64,000 nucleotides of DNA from Mycteria americana (GCF_035582795.1 NC_134365.1:43256135-43320134); one strand, 5' to 3'. Numbered from the stretch's first letter, positions 37,501 to 46,774 are shown. The notes: generated by a model not told the origin, from the sequence alone. Made by a program: numbers and translations.

Positions 37501-39707
37501 GCTGATGCAGGGCTTGTTTGCATGTTTTTACATGAGCTAAATTGCTTACTCTTTTTCCTGTCTTCAGATATCTTGCTTAGGTATCACTACAAATGAAAGA
37601 ATGAATGCAAGAAGATACAAGCACTTTAAAGTTACAACCACATCTATTGAAAGCCCATTCAAGTAAGTTTTAAAGTGTAAATGTATTTCTTGTTTCTGCA
37701 GCCTTGCATACATTTGAATTGTGCAGCTTGTTGAAACAGAACATAGCTAAATACTTTTATTTTCACTACTTCGAATGCTGAGTCTGTCATCTATTTTTAC
37801 AGTAGCACATTCTACCCAGTTAAAGGAAGTGATAAATGTTTTGTAGTGACTCTAGTCAGGGATGCATAAACACAGAAAATAATGCTTTCCAGTAGTGGTC
37901 GTATTTTGCTGTAGAGTTTATGGGGAAATAAATATCCTCTTTATAAATCAGATGCCCAAACCAGAGGTTGGTGCTTATTGCATGGTGTTGATGTTGACCT
38001 GGATCTTCACTTCCACACCAGATGCTTTCCTCTGATAGATAATTAATATGTTGTTGAATTTGCTCTGTGCAGTAGCTCCCCTTGCTCTCTTTACTGTGAG
38101 AAAAGAGGCAGCGCTTCCTTCCTGCTCCGGAGGAAGAGCACGGGCAAAGCTATTTGTGGGGAAGGGAGCAGGATGTCCCAGGAACTGAAGTGGGTGTTAC
38201 ACGCGTGAGACATGGGCTTTAGGGTATCAGTATATAGAGGGTAGGTTGGTATTCTGGTTTCTGTAGGGATGAGGGTGCAAGCTGAGAGAGGGGCTCAGGG
38301 ATGATGTAGCACTGGGATGGGAATATGGCGGCATGGAGCAGCTTATGGAGCCAAAGCAGGAAATAAATGAAGGCGTGAGGCTGGAATATTGGTGGTTTGA
38401 AGGCGTGTTACAAAAGGAGCAGTGAAAGGACAGAAGTATGTCTCATCCTGCTGCATATGCTGTGTCTCCTGTGGGAGCTGCTGCTCTTTCAGGTGACACT
38501 CAAGGGAACAGGAGATGGAGGTTCTTGAAGTTTGATTTTGTGCTACAAGAGAAGTTTGTGTCATCTTGTTTTAATATCCTTCCATACAAAACTTCTAGTG
38601 AGAAGTAGACAAGCATCTCTCTATGGTTGCAGTCTTCCTACAGATGAGAGTTGTAACAAAAACATAATTATTTTGCCTGAAGAACATAGGGCAGTGCGGA
38701 GAATGGGGAAAAAATGCGGGTTTTATCCCTAAATTAATGTCACATTCACAAACCATTTTCACTGAAATAGCTGCTATTACAAAAATGACTCCTGAAAATA
38801 ACACCACATGTCTAAAATAACTGACTTGGCATCATCTGTCAGATGAAGCGTTGACATCAAGTGATTGTCATCTCCTTGTTGCTTAGACCTGTTCTTGCAT
38901 GTATCATAACACAAGCTTCTCTTCCAGAAAACCGTAATCTATTCAGCCCATGTGTAATTAAGTTAAAAAAAAACCCCAGCATGTTGGAATTTTGATGTAG
39001 GTATCTTAAATATTTGACAATAATTGATTCAGCAGCAGAAAGCACTTGGATAGTTCATTTAATTCAGATAATGCTTTCTTAATTTTATGTTGGCTAGGGA
39101 CTTAATTGATCTTAGACCTGCAGCTGGTGAACCAGTATGTATGACAGAAATAGATGCTAATAAAAATGAAAATTATTCTAGGAAGACATCCACTTCATAC
39201 TGTTTTGTCTTGCATCCGTCTGTACAACGCAACTTTCCTCTTAGAAAAGGATCTGAATTACTGTGTCGTGCTACATTATGGTGCACTGCCAATAACATGT
39301 TACATTTTTCCATACAGTTTTGGTAGATAGTGAAAGAAAGTTAGTGTCTTGGTTGCGTCCAAGGATCAAACATTCACCAGTCTGGTGACTACTTCTTATT
39401 TCAGAACTTGCTCATCAGCAAGCACTAAGATAATTCTTAACTGAATTGATTTTCTACAGTTAGGAACTTAAAGGGTGAAGAATCAAATTTGTAGGTAGAC
39501 AAAAAATGTTGTACTTTGTTAGATGAGCTATGATATTGCTTACTAACATGTTTTTGTTTTGTTTTTAGCCATGGATGTATAAGGAACGTTATAGACTTCT
39601 TTGAATTCAGATGCTGTGGTCTTTTTCGGCCTGTTATCGTGGACTGGACAAGGCAGTATACAATAGAATATGACCAAACGTCAGGATCAGGCTACCAGCT
39701 AGTGTAG
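1398..39707 (+). CDS. ZDHHC17: ZDHHC17 (HIP14) palmitoyltransferase, 3' thirteen coding exons
   Basis: Joined CDS: 1398-1542, 7863-7927, 9302-9464, 14099-14224, 15502-15644, 18051-18151, 25883-26007, 29313-29375, 30659-30752, 34658-34741, 35136-35293, 37568-37662, 39569-39707. The exons sum to 1501 nt and splice in phase throughout. They give residues 134-632 plus a stop, which matches the 632-residue human HIP14 as I recall it, almost identical in sequence. The protein is a multi-pass Golgi/vesicle S-acyltransferase whose N-terminal ankyrin repeats recruit substrates such as huntingtin, SNAP25 and CSP (family knowledge). Visible here are ankyrin repeats to about residue 290, four hydrophobic segments (about 305-323, 331-346, 357-378, 383-401), a Cys-rich domain with DHHC at 464-467 (catalytic Cys467), two more hydrophobic segments, and the C-terminal tail ending at Val632. 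If the human 17-exon layout holds, these are exons 5-17; exons 1-4 lie upstream of the window. Confidence 0.97.
1543..7862 (+). other. ZDHHC17: ZDHHC17 intron, 6.3 kb
   Basis: Noncoding. It begins GTAAAT and ends in a long T/C tract plus AG at 7861-7862. Contents are A-runs near 2002-2014 and 2440-2451 and T-runs near 6160 and 6636. Short open frames (for example 3295-3483 and 5395-5858) look like chance. I recognise no mobile element. Confidence 0.85.
7863..7927 (+). CDS. ZDHHC17: ZDHHC17 coding exon, residues 182-202 plus part of Ser203
   Basis: A 65-nt exon encoding [20 protein letters not shown] and the next residues of an ankyrin repeat. The acceptor is TTTTTTAG and the donor GTAATA. 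The split AG|T codon gives Ser203 with the next exon, which fixes the phase. Confidence 0.97.
7928..9301 (+). other. ZDHHC17: ZDHHC17 intron carrying an antisense LTR
   Basis: A 1.4 kb intron. About 43% of it is the LTR at 8077-8669. The rest is ordinary AT-rich intron ending TTTTCTAG. Confidence 0.85.
8077..8669 (-). mobile_element. Solo LTR of a neoavian endogenous retrovirus family
   Basis: The 593-bp block has TG...CA ends. Read on the - strand it starts TGTACTGGTTTTGGCTGGG and ends GGTTAACTCACAACA, which matches an LTR I recognise as abundant in neoavian genomes. On the - strand the TATA position is degraded (CAATAAAAGC where the family has a TATAAA-like box) and a TTATTAAACTG poly(A)-signal region survives. 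No internal retroviral sequence adjoins it, so it is a solo LTR. The flanks (TATGGT left, ATGACC right) give no clean target duplication, consistent with age. I cannot name the exact subfamily. Confidence 0.85.
9302..9464 (+). CDS. ZDHHC17: ZDHHC17 coding exon, residues 203-257 (ankyrin repeats)
   Basis: A 163-nt exon that completes Ser203 and encodes through Lys257. It carries the ankyrin signatures [19 protein letters not shown] and [10 protein letters not shown]. The acceptor is TTCTAG and the donor GTAAAC. An open frame runs on into the intron to 9512, but the splice junction with the next exon is clear. Confidence 0.97.
9465..14098 (+). other. ZDHHC17: ZDHHC17 intron, 4.6 kb
   Basis: Noncoding, with a 22-T run at 12124-12145, a short pyrimidine (CT-rich) tract near 13360-13378, and a small perfect hairpin at 13624-13644. 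I see no gene or recognisable mobile element. Confidence 0.85.
14099..14224 (+). CDS. ZDHHC17: ZDHHC17 coding exon, residues 258-299
   Basis: A 42-codon exon after CCTGGCAG with a GTAAGA donor. It encodes the last ankyrin repeat and the linker to the membrane domain. Compared with human as I recall it, Pro replaces Ala at 261 and Ser replaces Asn in the GYDNPSF motif; otherwise it is the same. Confidence 0.97.
14225..15501 (+). other. ZDHHC17: ZDHHC17 intron, 1.3 kb
   Basis: AT-rich noncoding sequence. A - strand open frame at 14679-15065 (128 codons) has no recognisable similarity and is probably chance. Confidence 0.85.
15502..15644 (+). CDS. ZDHHC17: ZDHHC17 coding exon, residues 300-346 (first membrane segments)
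   Basis: A 143-nt exon encoding the charged EFRQK, the first transmembrane helix ([12 protein letters not shown]) and the second hydrophobic stretch ([13 protein letters not shown]). It ends within the Lys347 codon (AA|G) at a consensus GTAAGT donor. Confidence 0.97.
15645..18050 (+). other. ZDHHC17: ZDHHC17 intron, 2.4 kb
   Basis: Noncoding, with a 13-G run at 16541-16553 and an alternating CA/TA-rich patch near 16260-16290. Nothing else is recognisable. Confidence 0.85.
16541..16553 (+). repeat. Poly-G tract
   Basis: Thirteen consecutive G, preceded by GGGAGGGAGGT. It is a simple purine tract in an intron and could be length-polymorphic. Confidence 0.9.
18051..18151 (+). CDS. ZDHHC17: ZDHHC17 coding exon, residues 347-380, ending at a U12 donor
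   Basis: A 101-nt exon encoding [20 protein letters not shown] and the aromatic WFFWFWN membrane segment. It stops after the first base of Asp381. The following intron begins ATATCCTTTT rather than GT, so the donor is of the minor U12 AT-AC class. Confidence 0.95.
18152..25882 (+). other. ZDHHC17: U12-type AT-AC intron of ZDHHC17, 7.7 kb
   Basis: The intron starts ATATCCTTTT, the textbook U12 AT-AC donor, and ends CAAACAC. TTCCTTGAC at 25865-25873 matches the U12 branch consensus TTCCTTRAC, with the branch A (25872) 10 nt from the 3' end and no long pyrimidine tract. Only these boundaries join Asp381 in phase (G|AT). The interior is AT-rich with A/T runs (for example 22011-22024) and no gene I can support. 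Confidence 0.95.
25883..26007 (+). CDS. ZDHHC17: ZDHHC17 coding exon, residues 381-422
   Basis: A 125-nt exon that completes Asp381 and encodes a hydrophobic helix ([17 protein letters not shown]), the SDPGII segment conserved before the DHHC domain, and KATEEQKKK. The donor is GTAAAG. Phe-Phe-Phe occurs where human has Phe-Leu-Phe. Confidence 0.97.
26008..29312 (+). other. ZDHHC17: ZDHHC17 intron, 3.3 kb
   Basis: AT-rich noncoding sequence. Open frames at 27882-28179 (-) and 28513-28830 (+) have no recognisable protein character. No mobile element is seen. Confidence 0.85.
29313..29375 (+). CDS. ZDHHC17: ZDHHC17 coding exon, residues 423-443
   Basis: A small 21-codon exon, [20 protein letters not shown] then Leu, holding the first Cys pair of the Cys-rich domain. 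The acceptor follows a strong pyrimidine tract and CTGCAG. The donor GTAGTG is off consensus. Confidence 0.96.
29376..30658 (+). other. ZDHHC17: ZDHHC17 intron, 1.3 kb
   Basis: Noncoding, with a 20-T run at 29410-29429. Nothing else is recognised. Confidence 0.85.
30659..30752 (+). CDS. ZDHHC17: ZDHHC17 coding exon, residues 444-474 (DHHC catalytic motif)
   Basis: Encodes [19 protein letters not shown], then DHHC (codons at 30719-30730) and PWVGNCV. The last Cys of DHHC is residue 467, the known acyl-accepting nucleophile of HIP14. All zinc-binding Cys/His residues of the CRD expected here are intact. The donor is consensus GTGAGT after the first base of Gly475. Confidence 0.98.
30753..34657 (+). 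other. ZDHHC17: ZDHHC17 intron, 3.9 kb
   Basis: AT-rich noncoding sequence. A short imperfect direct repeat of GTAATAGCATGAAA lies near 32780-32815. No gene or mobile element is seen. Confidence 0.85.
34658..34741 (+). CDS. ZDHHC17: ZDHHC17 coding exon, residues 475-502
   Basis: An 84-nt exon, [20 protein letters not shown] and onward: the NHRYF motif typical after DHHC, then a transmembrane helix. It ends within the Tyr503 codon at GTGAGT. Confidence 0.97.
34742..35135 (+). other. ZDHHC17: ZDHHC17 intron, 394 bp
   Basis: The shortest intron in the window. It has a T-run near its start and a TTTTTTCTCTAG acceptor. Nothing else is notable. Confidence 0.88.
35136..35293 (+). CDS. ZDHHC17: ZDHHC17 coding exon, residues 503-555
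   Basis: A 158-nt exon encoding a lumenal loop ([20 protein letters not shown]) and the last transmembrane helix ([20 protein letters not shown]). The loop differs from human at several residues, as expected for the least constrained part. The donor is GTATGG. Confidence 0.97.
35761..35881 (+). repeat. 21-bp tandem repeat, five copies, bounded by inverted arms
   Basis: Units begin TTTCAGTATG at 35781, 35802, 35823, 35844 and 35865, exactly 21 bp apart. The first four are followed by GCTTGAAAACC with no visible mismatch. The left edge GACAAGTCATACTGAAA (35761-35777) is the exact reverse complement of the right edge TTTCAGTATGACTTGTC (35865-35881). Confidence 0.97.
37081..37109 (+). repeat. 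(CAA)n(CCA)n microsatellite
   Basis: Four CAA units run directly into six CCA/ACC units. This is a simple intronic repeat. Confidence 0.9.
37568..37662 (+). CDS. ZDHHC17: ZDHHC17 coding exon, residues 556-586
   Basis: A 95-nt exon, [20 protein letters not shown] and onward. It carries the TTxE motif (TTNE) conserved in DHHC enzymes after the last membrane helix. It ends within the Asn587 codon at GTAAGT. Confidence 0.97.
37663..39568 (+). other. ZDHHC17: ZDHHC17 last intron, 1.9 kb
   Basis: Noncoding. Short overlapping frames near 38343-39326 do not resemble proteins. It ends TTTTTAG before the final exon. Confidence 0.85.
39569..39707 (+). CDS. ZDHHC17: ZDHHC17 final coding exon, residues 587-632 and stop
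   Basis: Encodes [20 protein letters not shown] through SGSGYQLV, then TAG at 39705-39707. The C-terminal DFFEF and SGYQLV motifs match human HIP14 apart from about two substitutions (Val for Ile at 593 and Thr for Ile near 625). Confidence 0.98.
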
Positions 39708-42700
39708 CACCACCTTCGTCCTGTGAGCATATCATATCTGAGTGGTGCCTGAAAAATTTTCTCTCTCTCTCTCGAATCCGCATCCCTTGAAGAGTAGCAT
39801 GCTATGTGTAGGGCTGATGGTGAATCTTAAGGTACCTTCTCTTCATCAGAATTTTATTAACAAAAGTAAAAATGGACAGAATAAACTGCCAAACCTGATA
39901 AGGAAGAGGAGGAAGATCAAAAAGGGATTTTAACAGTTCTTAACATGAGAATTATTCGCAACAGCATATTCACAGTATTTCTTGTTGGGTTTTTTATTTA
40001 AGGTCTTTCACAATGGAGCATGAGATTATTGAAGTATTGACATAAGTAGTTACATTGTGCTGAGCAGAAAAAATTATTTCCCAATATGAATAATTCCACT
40101 GAAACAAGAATCTAGAATATAAAACTAAATTTCATGATGCAGAGTTCACTGATCGTTATGTTGTAGTTCCTGTAATGTGATTCTTTTAATACAGATTTTC
40201 TGTAGTATTATGTACACTGAAAAATGTGCTTTTCAATACTGTTATAAACATCATGTGGTGGGAATCCCCTGTAACGTGTTAAGTTATAGCAGTAGGGCAC
40301 ATCAGATAATGTTGAAAAAAAATGACATTGCCCACATTTTTTGGTGATTGTTTTTGCCACCAGTTAGCGGTACAACTAAATACTTGTAATAACCCTGTTC
40401 TGAGATTATATAGTCTGAAATAAACAGTTGTGCAAATAAGGAAAGCTCTTCTGTCAAAGTTAAAGCCCTGCTTAAATGCATGATACACCTGTAAAACTAG
40501 ATTACAGTATATAATGTTCAGGAAAAAAATCATTATCTTTGAAGTAATTGTATAAGCAACTTACAAACTAGCAACGTTTCAATATTAGGTTTGGTCCTCA
40601 TACAGTACAGTGTGGTGTAATTGGAGACATGTTGGAAGAGAGATTGCATGGGGGAAACCACAGATGTGAAAGCAAAAATCTCAATTATAAAAAGACAAGA
40701 TAGTTTTAAATTGAATGCAACTGCAGAAGAACCCAAAGTTGTCTAAAATGCTTATTTTGTTTGGATGTAAAATAATGGAAACCAAACTTTTAAAAAAAAA
40801 AAATTAAAAAAAATCCCCATAATAGCACGCGCACACAGAAAATGTAACGCAATGTTCTGAAAAAGATGGTATATTGGCACGTGGAAATCACCCTTAATTT
40901 CCTCTTTTTTTTTTTTTAAGTTCTCATGCTACAGATATGTTTGGAAGGTAAGGAATGATCTGAAATTGCATTCCAAAGGGGCTTTTCTTGAATGTGATGC
41001 ACTGATTTTTTTGTTATGGTGTTTTCATATACTCATAGTGAATTGTTCACTGCTTCCTTAACTATTGTTTACAGAGAGACTGAGAATCAGGTTAGTTCTC
41101 TTCTAAGTGCTGTAGCAACCCAGTGGTTCGAGAAACCTGTGAGGGGAGTTTGGGGAGGGACCTGAAAGCAGATGTCTGAGACCAGTGTAAAGAATGTGTA
41201 TCTGTATATAAATAATTTATCAAACAGTTTTCTCTCTGTGAGTGTGTGTTTAGTGTATTTAAAGCTGCTCATTTTCATTTTATTCAACCAAAAAAGTGTA
41301 GGAAGATATCTAATGAGCTTTTAGTGATGTTCAGTATTGCTGTTAATAGGCATTATGCCCTGCAAAAATCACTGCATGTTTGATGCTTGGCAAAATTAGC
41401 GTTTTCTGTAATATGCAGATTACAGGTAATAAAGCAATCTAGTGGTATTCCCGACCCTTGCCTTAGTAAGAGGAGCAGTGAAACTGTAAATAGTTGATGT
41501 TCAGTATTTGCAAGTAAACATTTTTTCTGTAGTTGTACATTGATCTCAAGACACGCACTTAGTTTGCAAGTACCAGATATCAGGATTTACAGAAGTGCAG
41601 CATTGGGATACTTGAATGTTTAATACTGGAAAAATCAACATCATCTTGGACACAGTTTTAATGGGAGAGGTTTGGGTGTAGGGGTGGCAAGAAGCTTTTG
41701 CTATTTTTGTCAGACAAAATTTGTAGTCCTAACAAAGACACGTTCTATTTCAGTGAAAACAGTTGACATGAGTTATTCATATTTTTTCTAATCAGAAAAA
41801 AGCATGCAGACTTTACAATGTTGTTTGTTTTAATCACCAGTAATGTTCTGCATATTTATTAATTTTTTTTTTTTTTTCACATTTCTGTTGGGGGTTGGTT
41901 GACTTGAAGAACTTTAATCCACTTTATTAAATATCGCCTAGCACCAGAAGAGCAGTTCAGTACGTGATACAAGTTTTGGTTTTAGTTGCCCAGTAGCATT
42001 AACTGCCATGAATTGTGTCATGCAGTCCATGTCAAAAATGTTTGCAAAAGAAGAGGTGATCTTTGGTAGTACGTAGTGAGTTCTGCACTATTTACTTGTT
42101 AATAGCTCTCTGGCAACAGTTTTATTGAGACCTGTAGAATTTGAGCAATAGTAGGTAGATGTGAAAATTAACTTGCATATATGGATTTGGGATGTATGAA
42201 GTTTCCAGTGCAAAATGTAACTTGTCTTGAGTAACACTGAATTGTTTGATGTGAAATCATAAAATCAAGCAGGGGGGAGCCAACTATGCAGCATTTTTCT
42301 GTCAAGTTATCAAACTTACAATTCACTTGTTAAACCAAAACTGCATTGCTTCTGAAACCTAACAAAGCTGATCCAGACCAACAGCAGATCAGATCAACTT
42401 AATCTGACATAGGTAGAATAAATGGGAATTTTGTCTTGGCCCTAAACATGTGCTGTTACTTTGCAGGATTCTGTATTCTTTGATGTCCACCAGATTTTTT
42501 TTTTTTTCAATTAATGTGTAAAACAGCATCACTACATTTTAAGCTATGGATTTTTTTGTATATTCTTTATTTATAACTGTGCCAAGTATTATTTTAATAC
42601 TGTCAAGATCTTGATGTATTACATTGTGAACAAAAAAAATCTGTAAAATGTTTAATAAATTAGCTCTCCTTACATAAATTAAATCTGTTAAATTTTGTAA

Positions 42701-42735
42701 GTTATTAATCAAATAAATATTGACTCTTAGATGCA
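39708..42735 (+). other. ZDHHC17: ZDHHC17 3'UTR (inferred extent)
   Basis: About 3 kb of AT-rich sequence follows the stop with no other gene. Candidate AATAAA signals lie at 39880, 40419, 41428, 42654 and 42712. The last is followed by the GU-rich GTGTTTGTCTTG, so I place the distal cleavage near 42735. Pumilio-type TGTANATA motifs lie at 41203-41210 and 41485-41492. A CT-rich tract lies just after the stop (39760-39773). The extent is inferred, with no transcript evidence. Confidence 0.7.
42712..42717 (+). terminator. Distal poly(A) signal of ZDHHC17
   Basis: AATAAA, paired with another AATAAA at 42654-42659 and followed about 20 nt on by a GU-rich downstream element. It is the best candidate for the end of the long transcript. 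Confidence 0.6.
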
Positions 42736-45700
42736 GTGTTTGTCTTGACTTGGGATGTGATTTCACACAGTGTTACTTCTGTCCAATTTCAGAAGCCGTA
42801 CCATGAGAGAATAGCTGCTATCTTGCATCTGATTTTAGTAAAGTCTTTCTGGAGAGATTTACAAGTGTCTTAAGGATAGCATGCACCCAGTTCTGTGCTG
42901 ATGTGAAATCCTGTGAACTACTACACTGGGTTTTGGTAAAGTACACCTTTATACTACCAATTAGAGTTACTATTAACTAATTTGATACTCCTTTCTTCTG
43001 AGCAAAGCATGCTGGCAAGGTAACGTTTCTTAAGGGAGAATTCCTTCTAGGGAACGTTTCAGGTGGCCAAATGTACATATTTTACAGGTGTACAAATGTA
43101 CATACATATTTAATGATATTTGAGGTATTCTAAGGGTAAACAAGACATCCACATAGGGCTAGTAGGTATAACCAAGATGTGTGCTTCTAGGTGGCACTTG
43201 CAGGAGACAGAATACCTTTACTCTTCTAGTCTGTACTAAAGGTTAGATTTTGAGTAGAAACAAGGTAACCATCCAAGTTGGAATTTAATCAGGATAGTTA
43301 TAACCAGCAATATGTATTAAAGTATAAGGCTAGGAGTTAAGAGCTCACCTAATGGGGAGAAAAAAGGCTCCCGTGTTTTCTGCTGGGTGTGGGTTCAATA
43401 TTGACATTGATTGAGAATTGTTGGTGCTGTTCTCCCCTTCCCCCAGCAATGGTTCTGGTGAGGCTGGGCCCAAGCTCGCCTCTGCTGACCACCCTTTGAC
43501 TTGTCTGGTAAAGATCAGGGAAGGTACTTTCTTTTTTTAAAAAAAGACATTCTGTGCTGAAGATCTCCATCAGAGATTTGCAGTGCTCCATCAGAGCAGT
43601 TGCTGCTCTTGAGAGATATGGGTGGGCTCCTGATGACTTGAAAGCTGGTTACTTGGTTTGTTTTATTTGGGAAGAAGCCTGCCCTCTGCGCCCTCATTAT
43701 GGCTTGATTGGAGTTCACTCCCTCCCACCTCCCATGAGCTGCCTTTAAGTAAAATCAGATTTTTTTTGCTATGAAAGCAATGTTTACTTGTGCATTTGGA
43801 TTTTATCCACCTTAGGCTACTGAATGGATATTAGTAAAAATTGCACCTACTAATTCGAGGTTGAATTTATTTGCAGTATCTTATAAACTTAGTGCCATAT
43901 TCACATTGCCTCCAATCCTACGTACTACTTCAGATCTCCAGATCATGAAGTCAAAGTACTTTTGAGAACCAATCTCTCCTGGAGTTAGGGCTCCAAACTG
44001 AGACTAACTCAAAGCATTACTCCAGCCTGGGCTGAGCTTTTATTCATCAGTGCTTTGCTGCAGCTGAAAAGTTCACAGTAACCAAGTGAAAGTACTTCAG
44101 TGTAGGGTATTCATTTCTCTTGACAAGTATATTGTCTTTACGGTTACAAGTTTTCTTTTTTCCTTCATTTCTTTCTTTTTCTGTTGTTAAGTAAGTTGTA
44201 GGGATGTAGAGCAGTGTGGAGCTGTGAGTTATCACTATGACACCCTCCAGGAAATGAAAGGAAAGCCCTTGATTTTTAGTGGTTTAAATCACTTCTGATC
44301 ACTTCTGTTCATTTTTCTAAGAATTGAAAGGTCTTTTTTATAGGTAAATGAACAATATGTTAGACGCCAGTTTTGTCAGCGTAAATCTGTGCTAAACCTG
44401 CCGACTGTGCTAATGCGGCAGGTTTAGATCAACTACAGTAGCTGCACTAACTAATGGGGAGTGGTTTTATCTGCTCAGTAGTGTGTCAAGCATTATTTTG
44501 CTTCTGTCTATCAAACAGTGCTGCTCAGCATTTTATAATACTGTTCCTGAGAAGAGGAAGCACTTCCATCAGGTAACAAGGCTACGGAAAGGGGATGTTG
44601 TCATTATCTTCATGTCCTTGACTGCTGGGGCCTGGATATCACTTCTAAGTTAGAGCTGTCCTTGCCCAGGTTGGAAGAGTCGGAGGGGATCAACCTTTCC
44701 TGCACAAGTGTCAAGTTGGCAAAGGAGAAAAGTACTTTTTCTCAAAAAAAAAAAAAAAAAAAAAGTATTAGGATCATTAGTGTGAGTAGCAGGACCAAAG
44801 GTTTCTGCCCAGGTTTCCTAGGCTGTGCTGTTTCTTTCTGTCTCACTCCCACCCAAAATGCGTGCTGCTTCTGCCTTAGCGTTGTCTTTTTCAGTAGTAA
44901 TCTTTCCCTCTCTGTGAACTGTACCAGCTCTTGGCTCACATTTTGAGCTGTCTGTCTGTTCTTCCTCATATCCACGTTGTTCCTTTGTAACCTGTACAAA
45001 ATGCTCTTTGTGTAGTATTTTGACTAGTACATATTTTTCTAATTAGGCTTTTGGCTTGCACTTATTCACTACCTCAGACCGCGGTCGTAGGTGTTGCTTG
45101 AAACTCTGCCTTAGACTGTGCTGACACATTTGCTTACTATTTTATTGTAGCATTCCCAGTCTCGATTGTGTCCCCATAAAACCTTCACAGAGTGAATTTC
45201 TTTCCCCAAAAAGTGTCAGCCTGCTTCCCAAACCAGACAGTTTCAAATCTCATCTTTTCTTTAACTAACTTCTGTTGGGCACGATGAGAGTTGAAATTGA
45301 ACCTCCCCCTCCACCCCAGAACACCACATGGGTTGTAGCCACTGGGTCGGAGCTCCTGCCTCCCCAAGGATGTGGTTGGCCTCTAGTGAAGCCCTTGCTG
45401 TGCAATAGCATGCCCTCCACTGGAAGGGATGTAAAGACACTCCTACAACTGCCTGTTACCTGCTGAGGCTCAGGCATGCTCCCCTGAGGTACGATTTGTG
45501 CTTTTAAGAGGCATCAATGCCCAGGTCTCATGTGCCGCCTCTTTGCTGTAGGCAAGAGCAGGCCATAAGCTTTGCAAAAGGAGCTTGGCAGAGAGCCTGA
45601 GCACACTGGTGAAGTCTGATTCGGGTGCTCAGGAAACTTAGGCCCAGATTTAAAAAATAAAAAAATTGCTAAGCTGTTCATACTAAATGCTGGTTACTTG

Positions 45701-46045
45701 CATAAAAATAGGGCAGCTTGCCTCAAACTGGGTGATTTTTTGCATCCCATTTTCAGGCTTAAGTACCTCATTCTCACATAATGCTGTTGTGGTGGGCTGG
45801 TCCTGGGTCTCCTGTTGAGGAGGTGACTCCCATTTGCTTCACAAGAAGTGCAGTTGCAGGTGCTATCAGCTCAGGCCTCACAGGCTTGTGGTGGGAGCTG
45901 CTCCAGCCCCCAAAAGAAGACAAGCTCTTCTGTAAGCTTTCCACTCAAGATCTGGCTAAGGCAAAAGTAATTGCCACCTAATCATAGACCTTTAGGAACT
46001 GCTGCTAATGAAGTCACATTAGCAGAGGCAAGGACCCTGACTATT
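42736..46045. other. Intergenic region between ZDHHC17 and the provirus
   Basis: No gene is supported. It holds a perfect 12-bp inverted repeat at 44392-44427 and a 21-A run at 44744-44764. Overlapping short open frames on both strands (for example 43349-43748 and 45185-45477) show no protein signature. Confidence 0.75.
44392..44427. repeat. Perfect 12-bp inverted repeat
   Basis: CTAAACCTGCCG (44392-44403) and CGGCAGGTTTAG (44416-44427) are exact reverse complements around a 12-nt loop. Pairing does not extend beyond the stem. Confidence 0.9.
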
Positions 46046-46049
46046 ATGG
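46046..46049. repeat. Target-site duplication, left copy (ATGG)
   Basis: ATGG directly abuts the left LTR. The same four bases directly follow the right LTR at 50487-50490. Four base pairs is the size typical of gammaretroviral integration. Confidence 0.8.
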
Positions 46050-46327
46050 TGTTAAAGAAATTTCTTTGCCCTAGGTTTCCCGCAGCAGAGTCTCGGATGT
46101 CCAGTTCCAGGAAAAAATAAATAATTTGAGTGGTACAGCAATAGGAGCAGCTTGAGCCGGGGGCCTCCAGAGAGGGACCCAGAACAAAGAAATCCCTGGG
46201 CATTTATACCCTTGCAATCTATGCACCCGTTCTTCATGTGCCTTGCACACACCTCTTGGTCCAATGGTAATTTCTGGTCTGGGGTCTTCCTGTTAAGAAC
46301 TCAGTTAATTAAACTTAATTTGCAACA
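46050..46327 (-). repeat. Provirus 3' LTR
   Basis: On the + strand it starts TGTTAAAGAAATTTC and ends AATTTGCAACA; on its own strand it has TG...CA ends. A TATAAA box lies at 46203-46208 (-). It lacks a ~20-bp AT-rich segment and has 6 bp (near 46285) absent from the other LTR. The two differ at about 20 aligned positions by eye. Confidence 0.95.
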
Positions 46328-46344
46328 GTCCTCCCTTTGTTTTT
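46328..46344 (-). other. Provirus polypurine tract
   Basis: The - strand sequence AAAAACAAAGGGAGGAC lies immediately before the 3' LTR TGTTGC. This is the plus-strand priming site expected of a retrovirus. Confidence 0.9.
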
Positions 46345-46660
46345 ATCAAGAATTCCTGCTAATATGTCTAAAAGAACTCGTGAAGTCTTTCAAGGCGTTT
46401 AACTACTGCCCTTAGTCTCACATACAATATTATTACAAGCAACAAGCGTAATATAACCAGAGCTCATCGTGTTTTAGTAGCTTCTCCACCAATGCTGGAT
46501 TCATTCTGATGGGGGTAGGTAGTAATCTTCAGCTAAGGTGTAAGTGGACTGTAGCAATTGATAAGATGTAACAGGAGCTGAATAATTAAAATTGCACCCT
46601 ATAATGTTAGTAAAGTTACAAACACAAATATTTGAGTGATTATTTGTCCTGACAGTAATG
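46345..46660 (-). pseudogene. Remnant between env leader and polypurine tract
   Basis: About 300 bp of stop-filled sequence stands where most of env should be. A short stretch around 46400-46500 could be the end of a transmembrane-subunit tail, but I cannot confirm this. The surface and transmembrane ectodomains are absent. Confidence 0.4.
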
Positions 46661-46774
46661 TTATCTATTAATAGAAGTTTGCAAAGGGTTCTCATACAAA
46701 CACATCCTTTTCCAATATATCATCAGGGTTGACAGCACCAAGAGTAGTGAGGTGTCCCACTTCATCTTCTCCAT
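46661..46774 (-). pseudogene. Possible env leader remnant
   Basis: A 37-codon frame starts with ATG at 46774, 22 bp beyond the pol stop. It has a basic start followed by a run of Leu/Val/Ile/Met residues like a signal peptide. Its position matches where env begins in simple retroviruses. The frame then stops at TAA and nothing after it resembles an envelope protein. Confidence 0.4.

Larger units (their letters stand above)
35294..37567 (+). other. ZDHHC17: ZDHHC17 intron, 2.3 kb, with a tandem repeat
   Basis: Noncoding. It holds the 21-bp tandem array at 35761-35881 and a (CAA)n(CCA)n tract at 37081-37109. A - strand open frame at 36203-36649 (148 codons) lacks any recognisable domain. Confidence 0.85.

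Noticed and set aside
44744..44764. A21 run as the tail of a processed retrocopy
   Set aside because: No recognisable coding or LINE/SINE sequence before it and no obvious flanking duplication.
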